From assembly GCA_947561395.2 (NCBI GenBank), contig OX387186.1:46643220-46707219 (forward strand): 64,000 bases of DNA, written 5' to 3'. A program made the translations under genes and the position numbers. The DNA comes from Buxus sempervirens (taxonomy: Eukaryota > Streptophyta > Magnoliopsida > Buxales > Buxaceae). The notes beneath the pieces were generated by a model. The model was not told where the DNA came from. It saw nothing but the letters and a program-made list of their open reading frames with translations, and made no database searches. Every line of letters starts with the position of its first letter. The first letter of the stretch is position 1. Below are positions 20,576 through 32,118 of this stretch, one piece after another.

Positions 20576-21625
20576 TTTTCTATAAAAGCAGCAGTTGCGC
20601 TCGTGCAGGGGGTTGACACTTTGTTGGATTTTTCTTGGCTCTTTGATTTCGTTGGTTTTTCGTTGGGTTGGCCCCTTCGTTGCTAGCGTTAGATCCTTTT
20701 CCCACTCCACCCCAACTCTCTCGGTCTCCCTTGCCTTCCCACCACTCCCGGGACTACTTTAAGTTGCCCGACGTTCATTTTCTCCTCCTCCGCCACGTCT
20801 TTACTGAAATGAGGGTGAGCTCACTGCTGGGGAAGTAGATCTTGAATCCCCCAAGGAACCTCCAGCTGCTGTCTAACCTCTCAGAGGTGTCTCCATCTTG
20901 CACAATTGCTCAAGCACTCTCAGGTATTGCTCCTTACTAGTTTTCGTCTCACATATATATCGAAATAAGGATTTGTTTTCTCAAGAATCCAATAGGCCTG
21001 CTTTCTTTCGGAGTATAAATCTGTCTTCCTGGTAGTTTGGCATGTGTCATCCTCTCTTTTTCACCGTATGGGAGTCTCTAATTAAGGGAGACGTATGTTT
21101 GGTTTCATGGGAAATAGAGAGGGTACAGCACACTTTTGGGGTTCATCAGGATACTGTTTTAAGTACATTCGAGCTATTTCAAGAGGAGCCTGTTCCTCTC
21201 TGGTCTGATCTAATGTACCCCCACGTAACCCCCCACTTCCTTTCTTGATCCCTTCTCTATTGCTCATTTCTTTTTACGCTGTTTATGTGTTTTCTATAAT
21301 TTGCTCGTACCCTTCTTTGAATTGCTGTTTTGCCGAGCTTAAGCATGCTCCCCTTTCCCCATATAAGCCTACTATTTGGGGTGCATGTAACCCCTTTTTT
21401 TTTGTAGATGCTGTCATGGCATTGGTGGCAGATTCTCTGTTCTTTCGTCGAGCTTATTTCCTTTTCTAGCATGCTTCGATTTTTCGATTTGTATTAGATT
21501 AATTTCGATTAGGGTTTAGAGGTCTTCTGGGAGTGGTAGAAGCACGGGGGAGGTGTCGCAGAGGCTAGAAACCCAGTCAGTCATTGAGTTTTCGAAGAAA
21601 TAGATAGTTGCGTTTTAGGAAGGGC

Positions 21626-21750
21626 ATTCGCTGGGTTGGCACTGAGCTCGCGCCGAACGTTTTTTCGTCCGCCGATCTCACGCTAACCTTGCGTTGAGTG
21701 GCTTTTCCCGTTCGCCGAGTTGGCGCTGACCTCGCGCCAGCTTGTTCGAG
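21626..21750. promoter_or_regulatory. D1 downstream palindrome cluster, GCGCC-type arms
   Basis: GGCACTGAGCTCGCGCC, CCGCCGATCTCACGC and GCCGAGTTGGCGC segments form imperfect palindromes about 1.05 kb after the TATA box. The GAGCTCGCGCC word is shared with the upstream cluster. Confidence 0.55.
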
Positions 21751-23305
21751 GTCAAAGCCCCCAGCAATTTTGCCAGGCGTGGCTCGATTGACCATTCTGA
21801 ATCCATTTTTGGCAATCTGAGGCTTCAGCCTCTTACCTAGAAGCCAGCTGGGGTTGCTTGAGGCATTCTAATGTGCTCGAGGCAATCTGAGTCAGTTTTT
21901 TTTTAGGATTTCGGAGTTTTCAGAGGTGATATTTCAGGGCTATCGATGGGTTGTTTGCTTCCTGTTCCGGTCGCTAGGGGCTAAGGGTTTATGTCTTATT
22001 TGTTTTGAATTTGTTTAACTGGGGTTTATGTGATTTCAAATATCTAAACTGTGTCTGCATGATTTAATTTGATATGGGTAAAGGGATTTACTATTAGCTG
22101 GGCACTTGTTGCTCATTACTTTTGATATGTATATAAGCATGATCCCCCACCCTTGAACACCTGCTAAATTAGTATGTCTGCACCTTCATGTCTGAACCCA
22201 TGTGGGCCCTCTTAGGGGCCCACACAACTTATGAAATCCCCAAAAATGCCATCCGGGCATATTCTTTGATTTTTGCTGAAGGTGGGTGATATTTCTAAAC
22301 CGTACCAAGTGAGCCAATAGGGTTTCCGGGTGACATGGGACTCGGATCGTTCGGTCCAATTAGATGCACATGTGGGCCTTCCAACGGGGCCCACCAAACC
22401 CAACAAACAGAATGGAAGGCAAGCATGCGACCTAAGCAAGATAAGTAACTCGACCAACCAAGCCGAGTGGGCCAAACCCAATGCGGCCTGCCCAGACCCA
22501 TTTTGTGCAATATGATGTGCTTGAATTGCGTGGTTTGGCCGAGACCAAGGGCAAGGGCCTACTGGGCCCGCCCAAGCCCACAAACCAACCAAGTGAGGGT
22601 CCAAAACCCTAACTTCACATAACTTGGGTCTTCAAACCCAAAATCTGGACCATGGGCCCCAAGCCCGAGGGCCAACTCATTTTGGCAAATCTAAAGCAAG
22701 ATAAGTCAAAAACTTGGTCACCACTGCGAGGCCCGCAAACCAACGTAGGCCCACCTTTTGCATGAAAATCACTTAAGCTTCAAATCTGAACCTTAATATA
22801 AAATCAATTCACTTAACCAAAGCCCAAAAGGCCTCCTAGGCTAGACGGAGGCCCACCAAGGGCATGTAGGCTTAACCAATCCCACCAAGGAAACCATGGG
22901 CCTTCCAATGGGGCCCACCAAGTCCGACTCAGATTACCTAATTAACAAGATAAAATCAACTAAAGGGACCCACACCACTCAGGTGGTCCCACCAGACTTA
23001 ACCAAAGCTGTATGCTGGAATAGGAACCGAGTGAGAACCAAAGAAACTGACTCAAACCTAGGAGTGCTCTATGGGACCCGTCAACCGACGGGGTGGACTG
23101 GGGTGTCTACGAACTTCCCCGGACCACAACTGAGACCCTACTTAGAATCTCAAGCCACAGACCAGCCTATTAGACTAACTTAGGCACCCAGGTGTCCGCC
23201 TGCACCCCATCAAGCGGTGGCTACTCCAACATTTCCCGTTTTACCCTCCCGGAGGCACGCATGAGAATTCGTGCACCCCACCGTGCGATTTCACCGCGCA
23301 TAGCC

Positions 23306-23324
23306 TGGCGACTCCGCTGGGGAC
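23306..23324 (+). other. Primer-binding site of D1
   Basis: TGGCGACTCCGCTGGGGAC follows the LTR end after TAGCC. It is the same site used by the family-A elements, so both families share the same primer tRNA. Confidence 0.8.
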
Positions 23325-24827
23325 TTCTTGACCCGTTAGAACCCTTGGTTAGAATAAGTCAGCGCAAGAGGGACTTAGTCGATATTAGGATTTTTACTAT
23401 CTCTTTAATAAAACGTAGAATACGCGCAACTACGTATTCTGGGGAGTCCTGACAAACGGATGCGATAATTACCTAAGGTAAGCGGACTTTTGAGTGGGAT
23501 CCCTGAGTCCCCTCAACATACCTGGGGATTCTCCCGGAACCTTGTATTGCGTGCCATTCTGCACCTCACTATACGAGATGGTAAAGATACCTTTATCAAC
23601 TAAATCCAGACAAAACTCACCCGTTAGACACAGCACGTAGCCCAACTGCACACACGGGCACGCAACCACACCGTGGATGGTTTAATTGATCTAATATGAA
23701 TTGCATGGGATGACACGCACGAGGGAGACTGCGTGAGTGATCCGACCCTGAATGAATGAGTGAAATGCAGATATTGCATCTTCTTTACCAAGACTTAGAC
23801 CTCTCTAGCAGCCTACCCTTCTATTTCCTATAAACTGACTTTTGGGATGGTATTAGCCCTACGCTCCCCTGGCCTGTCGGGGAAAGTAGGGTAAACCCAT
23901 CCCCCCAGTTTTCTGGAGTCCTTAGCACCACCGGTCTCTGGACGTGGCATGCGAGGATCCAGTACTGGTCCAGACCCTTGTAGGCTTATGTCTCGGGCTG
24001 GGTATCCTTCCCCACCTAACATTTCTGAATAAACCACGCTTTGTGCATGAGAGGGTGTTGTGAATGATGAATACAAGAGGAGTAAAATCAATAATAAAAC
24101 CTAGAGTCCATTAGGGGGAGCAACCCCCGCTTTTTGCATCAAATTGAGTGAGCCTTAGATCATGGGCTACCTTAGCCCTAATTTAGGAAGCCAACCTAAC
24201 TTTGATCAGGGGAACCACCCCAGATCCAAGCATTGAGTCCCGAGAGCCATGGACCTTGACCCATTGAGTCTTCAGGGAGCACTTTGAGTCCGGATTGGTC
24301 TTTTTAGAGCAGATGAAAGCCGGCCAAATCAAACAATCAGATAAAAGCAGGCCAGATCAAAACAAGGGCAGAAAACCCTAAATGTAGTAATTCTAGCTTA
24401 CCCGCCTTGGATGCAATTTGTACCCTCCTTTTGGGCTCCTAACAGCCCTAAGGATGAATCCTTTTTCGCTTTTGTAAATATTTTGTACATTTTCGCCTTC
24501 AATGGCAAGCTGTAAGTATTGTTGTGGTCCGGCACCAAAAAGCAGATGAAAGAACAGATGAAAGATAAGAAGACTAATCCGAACTTAGACTTGCTTCCAT
24601 AAACCAGTATGTCTAGGAGTCGCGCCGCAATTCGGCGCTAACCTTTAGGACCACACATCATGTGTGCCTAAGTTTAATTTTGCATTGCTTTAGTTTCTGC
24701 TTTCTGTGAATCCATGAAATAGATAAATGCTTATCCTTACATGCTTGAGATTATACATGCTTTAGGACTAATTTAGAGTCTGGTGTGGAACCCTAAATTG
24801 ATTTGGAATTTCGATCGGATAGTTGGC
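23325..24827 (+). other. D1 leader between PBS and ORF1
   Basis: About 1.5 kb with no supportable gene. A palindrome GCGCCG/CGGCGC lies at 24622-24638 and repeats the GCGCC arm type of the D1 LTR clusters. Confidence 0.6.
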
Positions 24828-26252
24828 ATGGCATCTTCATCTTCCTTTGAGAGAGTTCATTTCCCTAGGATAGAGAAGTACGCCTGGGATACCCCGTGGA
24901 TCCGTTCTTGGACAAAGCAGCTCCAAGGGAGTGAATAGATTGAATGGAAGCGCAAATACGATATGGGACAAACCTTGTCCTTGTTAAACATGCCAATCAA
25001 CTGGGGTATGATCCAAGCATCTTTGCTTTTCTGGGATCCCCAGCTTTCAGTGTTTCGATTTGGGATCAATGAGTTGACTCCCACAATTGAGGAACTTGAT
25101 GTGTTCCTCCGATTTCGCGACTTAGGAGAACCTGCTAGGCCAAGTCTCAAAGAAAGCTACAAGAATGAAGCTTGTGTTTTCTTTAGCCTCTCAAGGGCAG
25201 AATTCCTGACCTCAGGAGGTGACAAGCCATTTACGAGGGTCACTAAAACATTCCTAGCTGAGAAAATAAGAAACAAAAAGCAGGAAAGACCCCGGGCTTG
25301 GTTTGACACCTTCACCCTTATGGTTCTGTCGCAGATCTTTTTTCCAATTGGGGGAGACACCATTAACTTGGCCCTCATGGAAATTGTGGATCAACTCCAG
25401 GCTGAATACTGAATCATGCCACTAATCCTAGCTCAACTGTTTCATTCCCTAACTATGTCCAAAAACAGAACCCGGAGGTTTCAGGGGTACGCTCCTCTCC
25501 TCCTCATTTGGCTGCAAGACCACCTGATGGTGTCCTCACCTGTTAGCGCACATTATGGACTAGCCCGTGACAAAATCCATTGGTTGGCTCGAAGAGAGAT
25601 CAAACCAGACTTACCCGCTCGTGAGGATTGGTTCAACCACTTTCTCCATCTAAACGGAGAAATAGACATTCGATGGGGAGGCACATTCGACTTCACTTAT
25701 GCCCCCATCAAAGCTTTCAAGAAAAGAGAATTCCTTGCCTTGATAGGCCTCACCCATGCTGTGCCGTACTATCCGATTCAGGTTCTGAGACAATTTGGAA
25801 GGCCGCAGGGAATCCCGGTCAAGGATGATTTGATTGGTCCACTCACTATGGTACTAAGGACACAACTACTGATAGAGTGGAAGACGGTATGCGTATACCA
25901 GGAGGACGTCTTCGTCGAATCTTGCTTTAGAGATTACGAAAAATGGATAGCTCGGGAATTCGGCCACGACGGCCTCCCACCTCTTCAGCCTGTCACCGCT
26001 AGTGACATCCCAGCTCCACCCCCTAACACATATAGGGACAGGGTGGCCGAGCTGCAGGAGACCCACTCCTGTATCCATTCAGCTTATGTGAATTCGGAAC
26101 GGGAGAGTAGGTAGGCCAATATGGCCTTGCAACAAGAATTAGAACTGGTGCGCAAACGCACAGAGGAGGATCGACGTCTGCGGAACAAGCTTCTGCGCGC
26201 CTTGAGGAGGCAAGACATGTCCTCCCACTATGATGATGACCAACCTAGCTAG
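24828..26252 (+). pseudogene. Retrotransposon ORF1, plant-mobile-domain-like (DUF7745-like) protein
   Basis: One frame from ATG 24828 to TAG 26250-26252 (about 475 codons) is interrupted only by three stops: 24936-24938, 25410-25412 and 26112-26114. Landmarks are FWDPQLSVFRFGINELTPTIEEL, a pattern typical of plant-mobile-domain/DUF7745 proteins found in plant retroelements, RDKIHWLARREIKPDLPARE, and a C-terminal Glu/Arg coiled coil (ALQQELELVRKRTEEDRRL). It lies upstream of gag, like ORF1 of Ogre elements. Its function is unknown; it is a candidate for a DNA- or chromatin-acting factor. I recognise the family by motif memory only. Confidence 0.6.
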
Positions 26253-26589
26253 ATCTTGGCTTCGTTGTATTTTGATAAACATGTTGATGTACTATGTGCC
26301 GCTACAGCTCTTTTTTGAATTAAGCATGAATTTCTTCTTATTCTGTTACGTCATTCAAACTTAACAAAGACAAGAATTTGAAATAAAAGATTTAATTCCC
26401 TCAAATAGGGCAACTCGGTCTCTGACAGACCATCTCTTTCAATCAATTGCAGAATTTCCGATCGATGTGACACTCTAACTTTCTCTAATTGCATCTCTCT
26501 CATTGAGATCTTGAAACCTAGCAAGTGTTTAAAACACCCAAGAATTTGAGCTCAGATCACACCCGTCTGTATCTTTCCAAGATCATTCG

Positions 26590-27195
26590 ATGAATCCTTT
26601 ATGGCACCGAAGCCGCCGACGGATGAGTCGGATATTGGTGGAGGAGCGTCCTGGCATAGCCTACCCCTTTCAGTGACACCAAAGCCGCCGGTGGTTGAAT
26701 CGGATATTGGCTGCGGAGCGTCCGGGTACTAATAGCCGAATTCTTAGGGCATTGAAACCGCCGACGGATGAGTCGGATATTGGTGGAGGAGCGTCCTGGC
26801 ATAGCCTACCCCCTTTCAGTGGCACCAAAGCCACCTGTGATTGAATCGGATATTGGCTGCGGAGCGTCCGGGTACTACTAGCCGAATCCTTTAGGGCACC
26901 GAAGCCGCCAACGGATGAGTCGGATATTGGTGGAGGAGCGTCCTGGAATAGCCTACCCCCTTCAGTGACACCAAAGCTACCGGTGGTTGAATCGGATATT
27001 GGCTGCGAAGCGTCCGGGTACTACTAGCCGAATTCTTAGGGCACTGAAACCGCTGACGGATGAGTCGGATATTGGTGGAGGAGAGTCCTGGCATAGCCTA
27101 CCCCCTTTCAATGGCACCAAAGCCGCCTGTGATTGAATCGGATATTGGCTGCGGAGCGTCCGGGTACTACTAGCGGAATCCTTGTATCGCCAAGA
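26590..27195 (+). repeat. About 146-bp tandem repeat, four units, after ORF1
   Basis: Four units alternate two related halves of about 73 bp, marked by CCGACGGATGAGTCGGATAT with GGTGGAGGAGCGTCC, and by TTGAATCGGATATTGG with CTGCGGAGCGTCCGGG. The first half carries the hairpin CCGAC/GTCGG. The open minus-strand frames here come from the repeat, not from a gene. Confidence 0.85.
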
Positions 27196-27324
27196 CCACC
27201 GACGAATGAGTCAGGATTTGGTCAAAGCAACCCTGAGTGCTGTTTTTCAGCCCCCTTTATTTGACCTTGCGTGGTCAAACCTCGTGATTCTGGGCTCAAT
27301 AAAAACCCCAGTTTTAAAAGGTTC

Positions 27325-28140
27325 CCTCCCCTTGTCGTGTTAAAGCGACTAAAATAGACCAGTGAAACCGGGTTCTCTTTCTCAGCCATCCCAAGCGGCT
27401 AAAATAGATCAGGTTCATATGGTTCTCTTTCCTAACTACCCGCGGGCATCTAAAAATAGACCAGATAATCCAAAATCAAGTTCTCTTCCCTTGCCACCCA
27501 CGGATAGCTAAAATAGATTTGGTCCTTAGGGTTCTCTTCCCCAGTCGTCTTAGGGCAGCCAAAATAGATCAGTCTTAAAGAATTCATTAGGGTTCTCTTT
27601 CCCAGCTGTCTACGGGTATCTAAAATAGATCAGCTTTCAGAAAAAATAGGGTTCTCTTTCCCAGTTACCTACGGGTAGCTAAAATAGATTCGGTCACTAG
27701 GGTTATCTTCCCCAGTTGTTTTAGGATAACCGAAATAGATCAGTCCTTAGAATTCATTAGGGTTCTCTTTCCCAGGTACTTGTGTGTATCTAAAATAGAT
27801 CAGACTTCAAAATTCATTAGGGTTCTCTCTCCCAGTTACCTGCGGGTGGCTAAAATAGATTCGGTCACTAGGGTTCTCTTCCCTGGTTGTCTTAGAATGG
27901 CCAAAATAGATCAGACTTCAAAATTCATTAGGGTTCTCTCTCCCAGTTGTCTGCGAGTGGCTAAAATAGATTCGGTCACTAGGGTTCTCTTCCCCGGCTG
28001 TCTTAGAACGGCCAAAATAGATCAGACTTCAAAATTCATTAAGGTTCACTTCCCTTGTTACATACAGGTAGCTAAAATAGATCAGCTTTTAGAAATCAGG
28101 TTCTCTTTCCTTGTTGCCTTTGGGCAGTAAAAATAGATCA
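27325..28140 (+). repeat. About 55-bp tandem array of stem-loop units before gag
   Basis: About 15 units share GGTTCTCTTTCCC, then a variable 17-20-nt element, then AAAATAGATC. The variable part is often self-complementary (AGTTACC/GGTAGCT, GGCTG/CGGCC, AGCC/GGCT). It lies between ORF1 and gag of D1, in the sense orientation. Confidence 0.7.
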
Positions 28141-28262
28141 ATTAGTCAAAGTGTATCAAAAAAAAATCAATCAATCACCATCATCATTTCCTTGCATATT
28201 ATTATGTATTCTGCTTCTTGATGATTGATTCTTCTTCCAGGAACCCCAGTAAACAACCAACA

Positions 28263-28493
28263 TGGACTGCACCTTAGAGACAAGATTTGATACCGCCAAG
28301 CAAATAGCTAGCATAATGGCCTCCTTGCAGAGACTACTACGAGTAGTGACAATCAAAGAAGAAGGTTGGAACAGTTGCTGGAAAGCACTATAAGGGAAGA
28401 AAATTTTGAGCTGCGATCTCGAATAAGGGATTTGGAAAGGGAGATGGAAAGCTTGAAGACAGAGATGTTCAGGAGTAACCAAGAAGTGGGCCA
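28263..28493 (+). pseudogene. N-terminal gag fragment of D1 (coiled coil)
   Basis: ATG 28263 opens MDCTLETRFDTAKQIASIMA. After a one-base frameshift near 28,340 the frame reads RRRLEQLLEST and RDLEREMESLKTEMFRSNQEV, a strong coiled coil. The frame is cut at 28494 by solo LTR D2. It resumes for about 19 codons after 31,823 and ends at a stop directly after the inverted repeat. The position after ORF1 and the coiled coil suggest the Gag N-terminus. Confidence 0.55.
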
Positions 28494-29492
28494 TGTGCGC
28501 ACCCAATTTCGGTCGCACGACAAGGCGCACGCAAAACGATGCGTGCCTTGGGATTTGTTTGGAGTCGCCACTGCCTGATGGGATGCAGGCAGACACCTGG
28601 GTGCCTAAGTTCTTCTACTAAGGCTTTTGGTCTGCGGCTTTGAGATTCTAAGTAGGGGCTCGGTTGCGGTCTGGGGAAGTCCGTAGACACCCTAGTCCAC
28701 CCCGTCAAGTGACGGGTCCCATAAGTTTCCTTGGTTTGAGTCAACTTTGGTCTCTCACTCACCCGATTCCTATTCCAGCATGCAATTTTGATTAAGTCTG
28801 GCGGGACCGCCAAAGTGGTGTGGGTCCCTTTACTTGATTTTATCTTTTTAATTAAGATGATCTGGGCCTGGTGGGGTGGGCCCCGTTGGAAGGCCCACGG
28901 TATCCCTTGGTGGGCCAAGTGTGGCCCTTTGGACTTTGGTTCAATTTGAATTGATTTTATTTTGGAGTTCAAGTTGGATTAATTAAGTGGATTTCATGCC
29001 AAAAGTGGGCCGGGATTGCTTTGTGGGCCCCACAGTTGTTTGCCAAGTGATTTTGATTATCTTGATTAATTATACCAAAATGGGCCAGGTATTGGGCTTG
29101 GGCTTGAAAGCCCAATACTTCCTGAGTTAGGGTTCTGAAACCCTAAGTTGGTTGGGTTCATGGGCTTAGTGGGCCCGATAGGCCCTGCCCATGGTCTCGG
29201 CCAAACCACATCCTACTTTAAGCATGCATGGGCCAACTAGGGCTTGGGTGGGCCTCAAGTGGTCTGGCCCACTCAAATCTTTTATTTATCTTAGTTAAGC
29301 AAAAATAAATTGGTCGGGCTTGGTGGGCCCCGTTGGAAGGCCCACCGGAAATCAATTTGGACCGGGTCGGTCCATGGCCCATCTTGGGTTTCCGGGTGAC
29401 CCGGAAACCCTACTGGTTCGCCCGGAGTTGATCAAACAAACCAAAAAATCACACAAGATCAGCAAAAATGGCAAAAAATGAATTCTGGCAGT

Positions 29493-29634
29493 GTAGCCGG
29501 CCTGAGATGCCGGTTACACACAGGTCTCTGTGTATCCGGCATCTTTTGCCAGCTACTAATGGTATTCTGTGTATCCGGCATATGTTGCCGGTTACACACA
29601 GATCTGTGTTGATCCAGCCTGAGTTGCCGGATCA
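29493..29634. promoter_or_regulatory. D2 downstream palindrome array, four units at 39-bp period
   Basis: Units start at 29493, 29532, 29571 and 29610, exactly 39 bp apart, each about 25 nt. Arms are GTAGCCGGC/GCCGGTTAC, GTATCCGGC/GCCAGCTAC, GTATCCGGC/GCCGGTTAC and TGATCCAGC/GCCGGATCA. Period and GTATCCG arms match the A3 arrays although the LTR family differs. Confidence 0.8.
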
Positions 29635-30754
29635 ACCTACAGAATCTGTTTTTTTCGGATTTTGGCAGTGGGGTTGGTTTCTTAGGCCTCTTGGGGTGTT
29701 CCGGCACTGTGACAGGGACCTAAGTGTCCCTGTTTTGGTTCCTCATACTCCACATGTCAATAACCAAACAAGGATAACACGAATCCATCAACAACCTAGC
29801 ATGCATGCTCTTAAACCATGGAAACTACATGTATTTTGACAGATTTTTATACATGGGACAAAAGTGTGTGTGAGTGAGCATGCTTCATGTGTGAGCAAGT
29901 GCTACAAGTAAGAGCATGCAATGTTATTTACAAGTAGCTGGATGGTACGAAAGTGGGAACATGGTGGAACATGTATTTCGAAAAAATATGCATGGGTGAT
30001 CTAATCTAAACAATCCATCCTAAACAAGCAAACCCCATTTGTTAACTTCATGCTCAAAACAAAACACCAAATCATCTAAACAAGACCATTAGGAGAAGGG
30101 AAAGAGGGGATGGTTAAGATGGGGTACAATAGATGATCAATCAAAGGGGAACAACCCTCCCCCATCCGAATGGAGCAAAGCTATGGCAACAATTGATATA
30201 AAAAGTGCCTTTGAAACCACATGTGAATGGGAACCCTCCATCCCTTGAGGCCATATGCACTCTCCTTACCATGAGAAGCATCTTATGTGAAGGAGATAAG
30301 GGGGAGACACATAAAAATCATATTAGAAGATACCTTTCAAGCAAGAAACACAAGATCCTTAAAACCTTCTCGAAATCACCTTATTTCCATATATGTGAAA
30401 CCAATAGTAGAAAGAAACAATACCTTGGGGTTACAAGCTCTAGAGAGGAGTGAGCACCTCCTTGAAGCACAAATGATTGCTGGAGCCTTCCCTTCGCACC
30501 ACCAACAGTAGGTATTCTTCCCTTCCTTGCTTGGATGAGAGTGAGGAAGAAGAGAGGAAAGGGGGTAAGGTAACCTTGGGATTGTGCCTAAGGGTTTAGG
30601 GAGCAAGGGGTGAGCTTGGGAGAGAGGTGGGAGCCCTTTGGAGAAGAAAAGTCCAGCAACCAAAAAATGGGAGAGAGCTGGACGTATGGGTGCTTGGGGG
30701 GTTTTATTCATGTGGCAATCCTATGGGCATGCATGCATGGGGGGCATAATCATG

Positions 30755-30755
30755 G

Positions 30756-30788
<33 letters not shown>

Positions 30789-30946
30789 GCATGACGGGTG
30801 GCATGCATGGATGATGCCCATGCATGCCCATCCATCATGAGAGAGGGGGATGCATGTATGAGGCATGCATGGTTGGTCATGGGGGGAGAGAGAGTGAGAG
30901 AGAGATGCATGAGTGGTGGCATGCATGGATGATGCCCATGCATGCC
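30755..30946. promoter_or_regulatory. D2 upstream palindrome pair and GA microsatellite
   Basis: Two identical 29-nt palindromes at 30800-30828 and 30918-30946 have arms GGCATGCATGG/CCATGCATGCC. Further GCATGC words and (GA)n lie beside them. They precede the LTR TATA-like box on the minus strand. Confidence 0.7.
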
Positions 30947-31835
30947 CATAGGGGACACCAATTATGAGTAAATCCCAATATTTGTGGATTGGTCCCTGGA
31001 ACTTTGGATTTTTTCAGATTTAGTCCCTGATACTTTTGGATATTTACAGATTTAATCCTTGATACTTTTCATATTTACAGATTTAGTCCCTGATACTTTT
31101 GGATATTTACAGATTGGTCTCTGGGATATTTTCTTAAGTTTTGATGCTTATGGATCTAGTCCCTGATACCCTTGGATATCTGCAACTTTACCCTTGAGAT
31201 ATTTTTCATTAATTTGGGTAATCACAGATATAATCGTTGGGACCTTTTTGCTCTGCTGCTTGCCACGTGTGCAGGCTTTTGCCACGTGTGCAGTTTTCCA
31301 ACACGCTGCCCTAGAACTTCAACTGCTTACATCTTCTTCATCCGGACTCCGATTTGGGCAAACTCAATTGCGTTAGAACCGTGTCGGAGTCCTCTATCCA
31401 TTGGCATAGGGCTAAGTAGTTGACTCGGGGTTTAGCAGAAAGTCAACTTTCTGCTCCCTTCAAGTTTGACCGGCTCGCAGAACCTTCATCCGGACCCCGA
31501 TTCCTGCAAATTCAGTTGCGTTGGAACCGTGTCAAGATTCTCTATCCAGTGACATAGAGCAAGGTATCTGGATCGGATTTTAGCAGAACGTCAACTTTTG
31601 GCTCTGCTCAAGTTTGACCGCCCGCAGAACCCTCATCCGGACTTCGATTCCTGCAAACTCAGTTGCGTTGGAACCGTGTCGGGATTCTCTATCCAATGAT
31701 ATAAAGCAAGGTGGCCAAATTTCTCTTGATCAAAAAGTCAACTTTTTGTCCCCTCGGGGTTTGACTTTCTGCTAGGGTTTTCATTTTCAGCAATTCCAGG
31801 GGTGCAAAAATAAGGCGCTTACAGGCCACCCCTTC

Positions 31836-31880
31836 GGTAACAATATTGCGCCTCTCCTCAGGAGGCGCAATATTGTTACC
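31836..31880. other. Perfect 19-bp inverted repeat at element junction
   Basis: Arms 31836-31854 and 31862-31880 (GGTAACAATATTGCGCCTC and its complement) are perfect, with loop TCCTCAG. To the left is the D1 gag frame, to the right family-A leader sequence. It marks the breakpoint joining the two. Confidence 0.85.
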
Positions 31881-32118
31881 TAAAATTCATATAGGAGGAA
31901 ACCAAAAGTCCAACATCCAAGAGTATGGTGTCTAATTTTGGAGAGAACATGTGCCCTCATGACCATGCATTTTTGCAAATAGGGTCAAAGTCTACTTTGG
32001 GACAGTTTAGAAGCCTTTCAAGGGTGAACAGTATGTTTGGATGAACAATCAAAGTGTGTAAAAAACGGAAAAAATGAAAAAAGGTTCGTAAATTGCATTT
32101 ACTATGTGGACTGGACTT

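Larger units (their letters stand above)
19872..23300 (+). mobile_element. 5' LTR of D1
   Basis: It starts TGTAAGCACCTC and ends CACCGCGCA at 23300, 3429 bp. The first 250 bp (AGTCAAACCC, GGAATCGGAGTCCGG) are homologous to B1, B2 and D2, which places B and D in one superfamily. A palindrome cluster precedes TATAAAAG at 20582 and a second lies at 21,626-21,750. GGGCCC-rich sequence and a PBS-like TGGCTACTCC (23218-23227) occupy the 3' part. Confidence 0.8.
28494..31823 (-). mobile_element. Solo LTR D2 with TSD GGCCA
   Basis: On the minus strand it starts TGTAAGCGCCTTA at 31823 and ends GGGTGCGCACA at 28494. GGCCA flanks it at 28489-28493 and 31824-31828. Length is 3330 bp and no internal region is present. 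It has upstream palindromes and (GA)n near 30,755-30,946, a TATA-like CATGAATAAAACC near 30,700 (minus), and a second array at 29,493-29,634. A PBS-like site (GGAGTCGCCA on plus) lies at 28561-28570. It is related to D1 and B1. Confidence 0.9.
19872..31835 (+). mobile_element. Family-D retrotransposon D1, 3'-truncated, with nested solo LTR
   Basis: The order is 5' LTR (19872-23300), PBS (23306), leader, ORF1 with a plant-mobile-domain-like region (24828-26252), two tandem arrays and the start of gag (28263-28493). The element is cut by solo LTR D2 and ends at an inverted-repeat junction near 31,836. The likely 5' TSD copy is GATAG at 19867-19871; no 3' partner is seen, consistent with deletion of the rest. 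A separate ORF1 upstream of gag recalls Ogre-type Tat elements. Confidence 0.7.

Noticed and set aside
22212..22604. 130-codon minus-strand frame rich in Gly/Pro/Trp
   Set aside because: It falls in the GGGCC-rich part of LTR D1. Similar GGGCC-rich DNA in B1 and B2 has frames in different phases.
26599..27094. Two near-identical 67-codon minus-strand frames
   Set aside because: They are translations of the 146-bp tandem repeat.
30376..30961. Frames of 76-111 codons around the GA repeat of solo LTR D2
   Set aside because: They lie inside LTR sequence with microsatellite and palindromes, so composition explains them.
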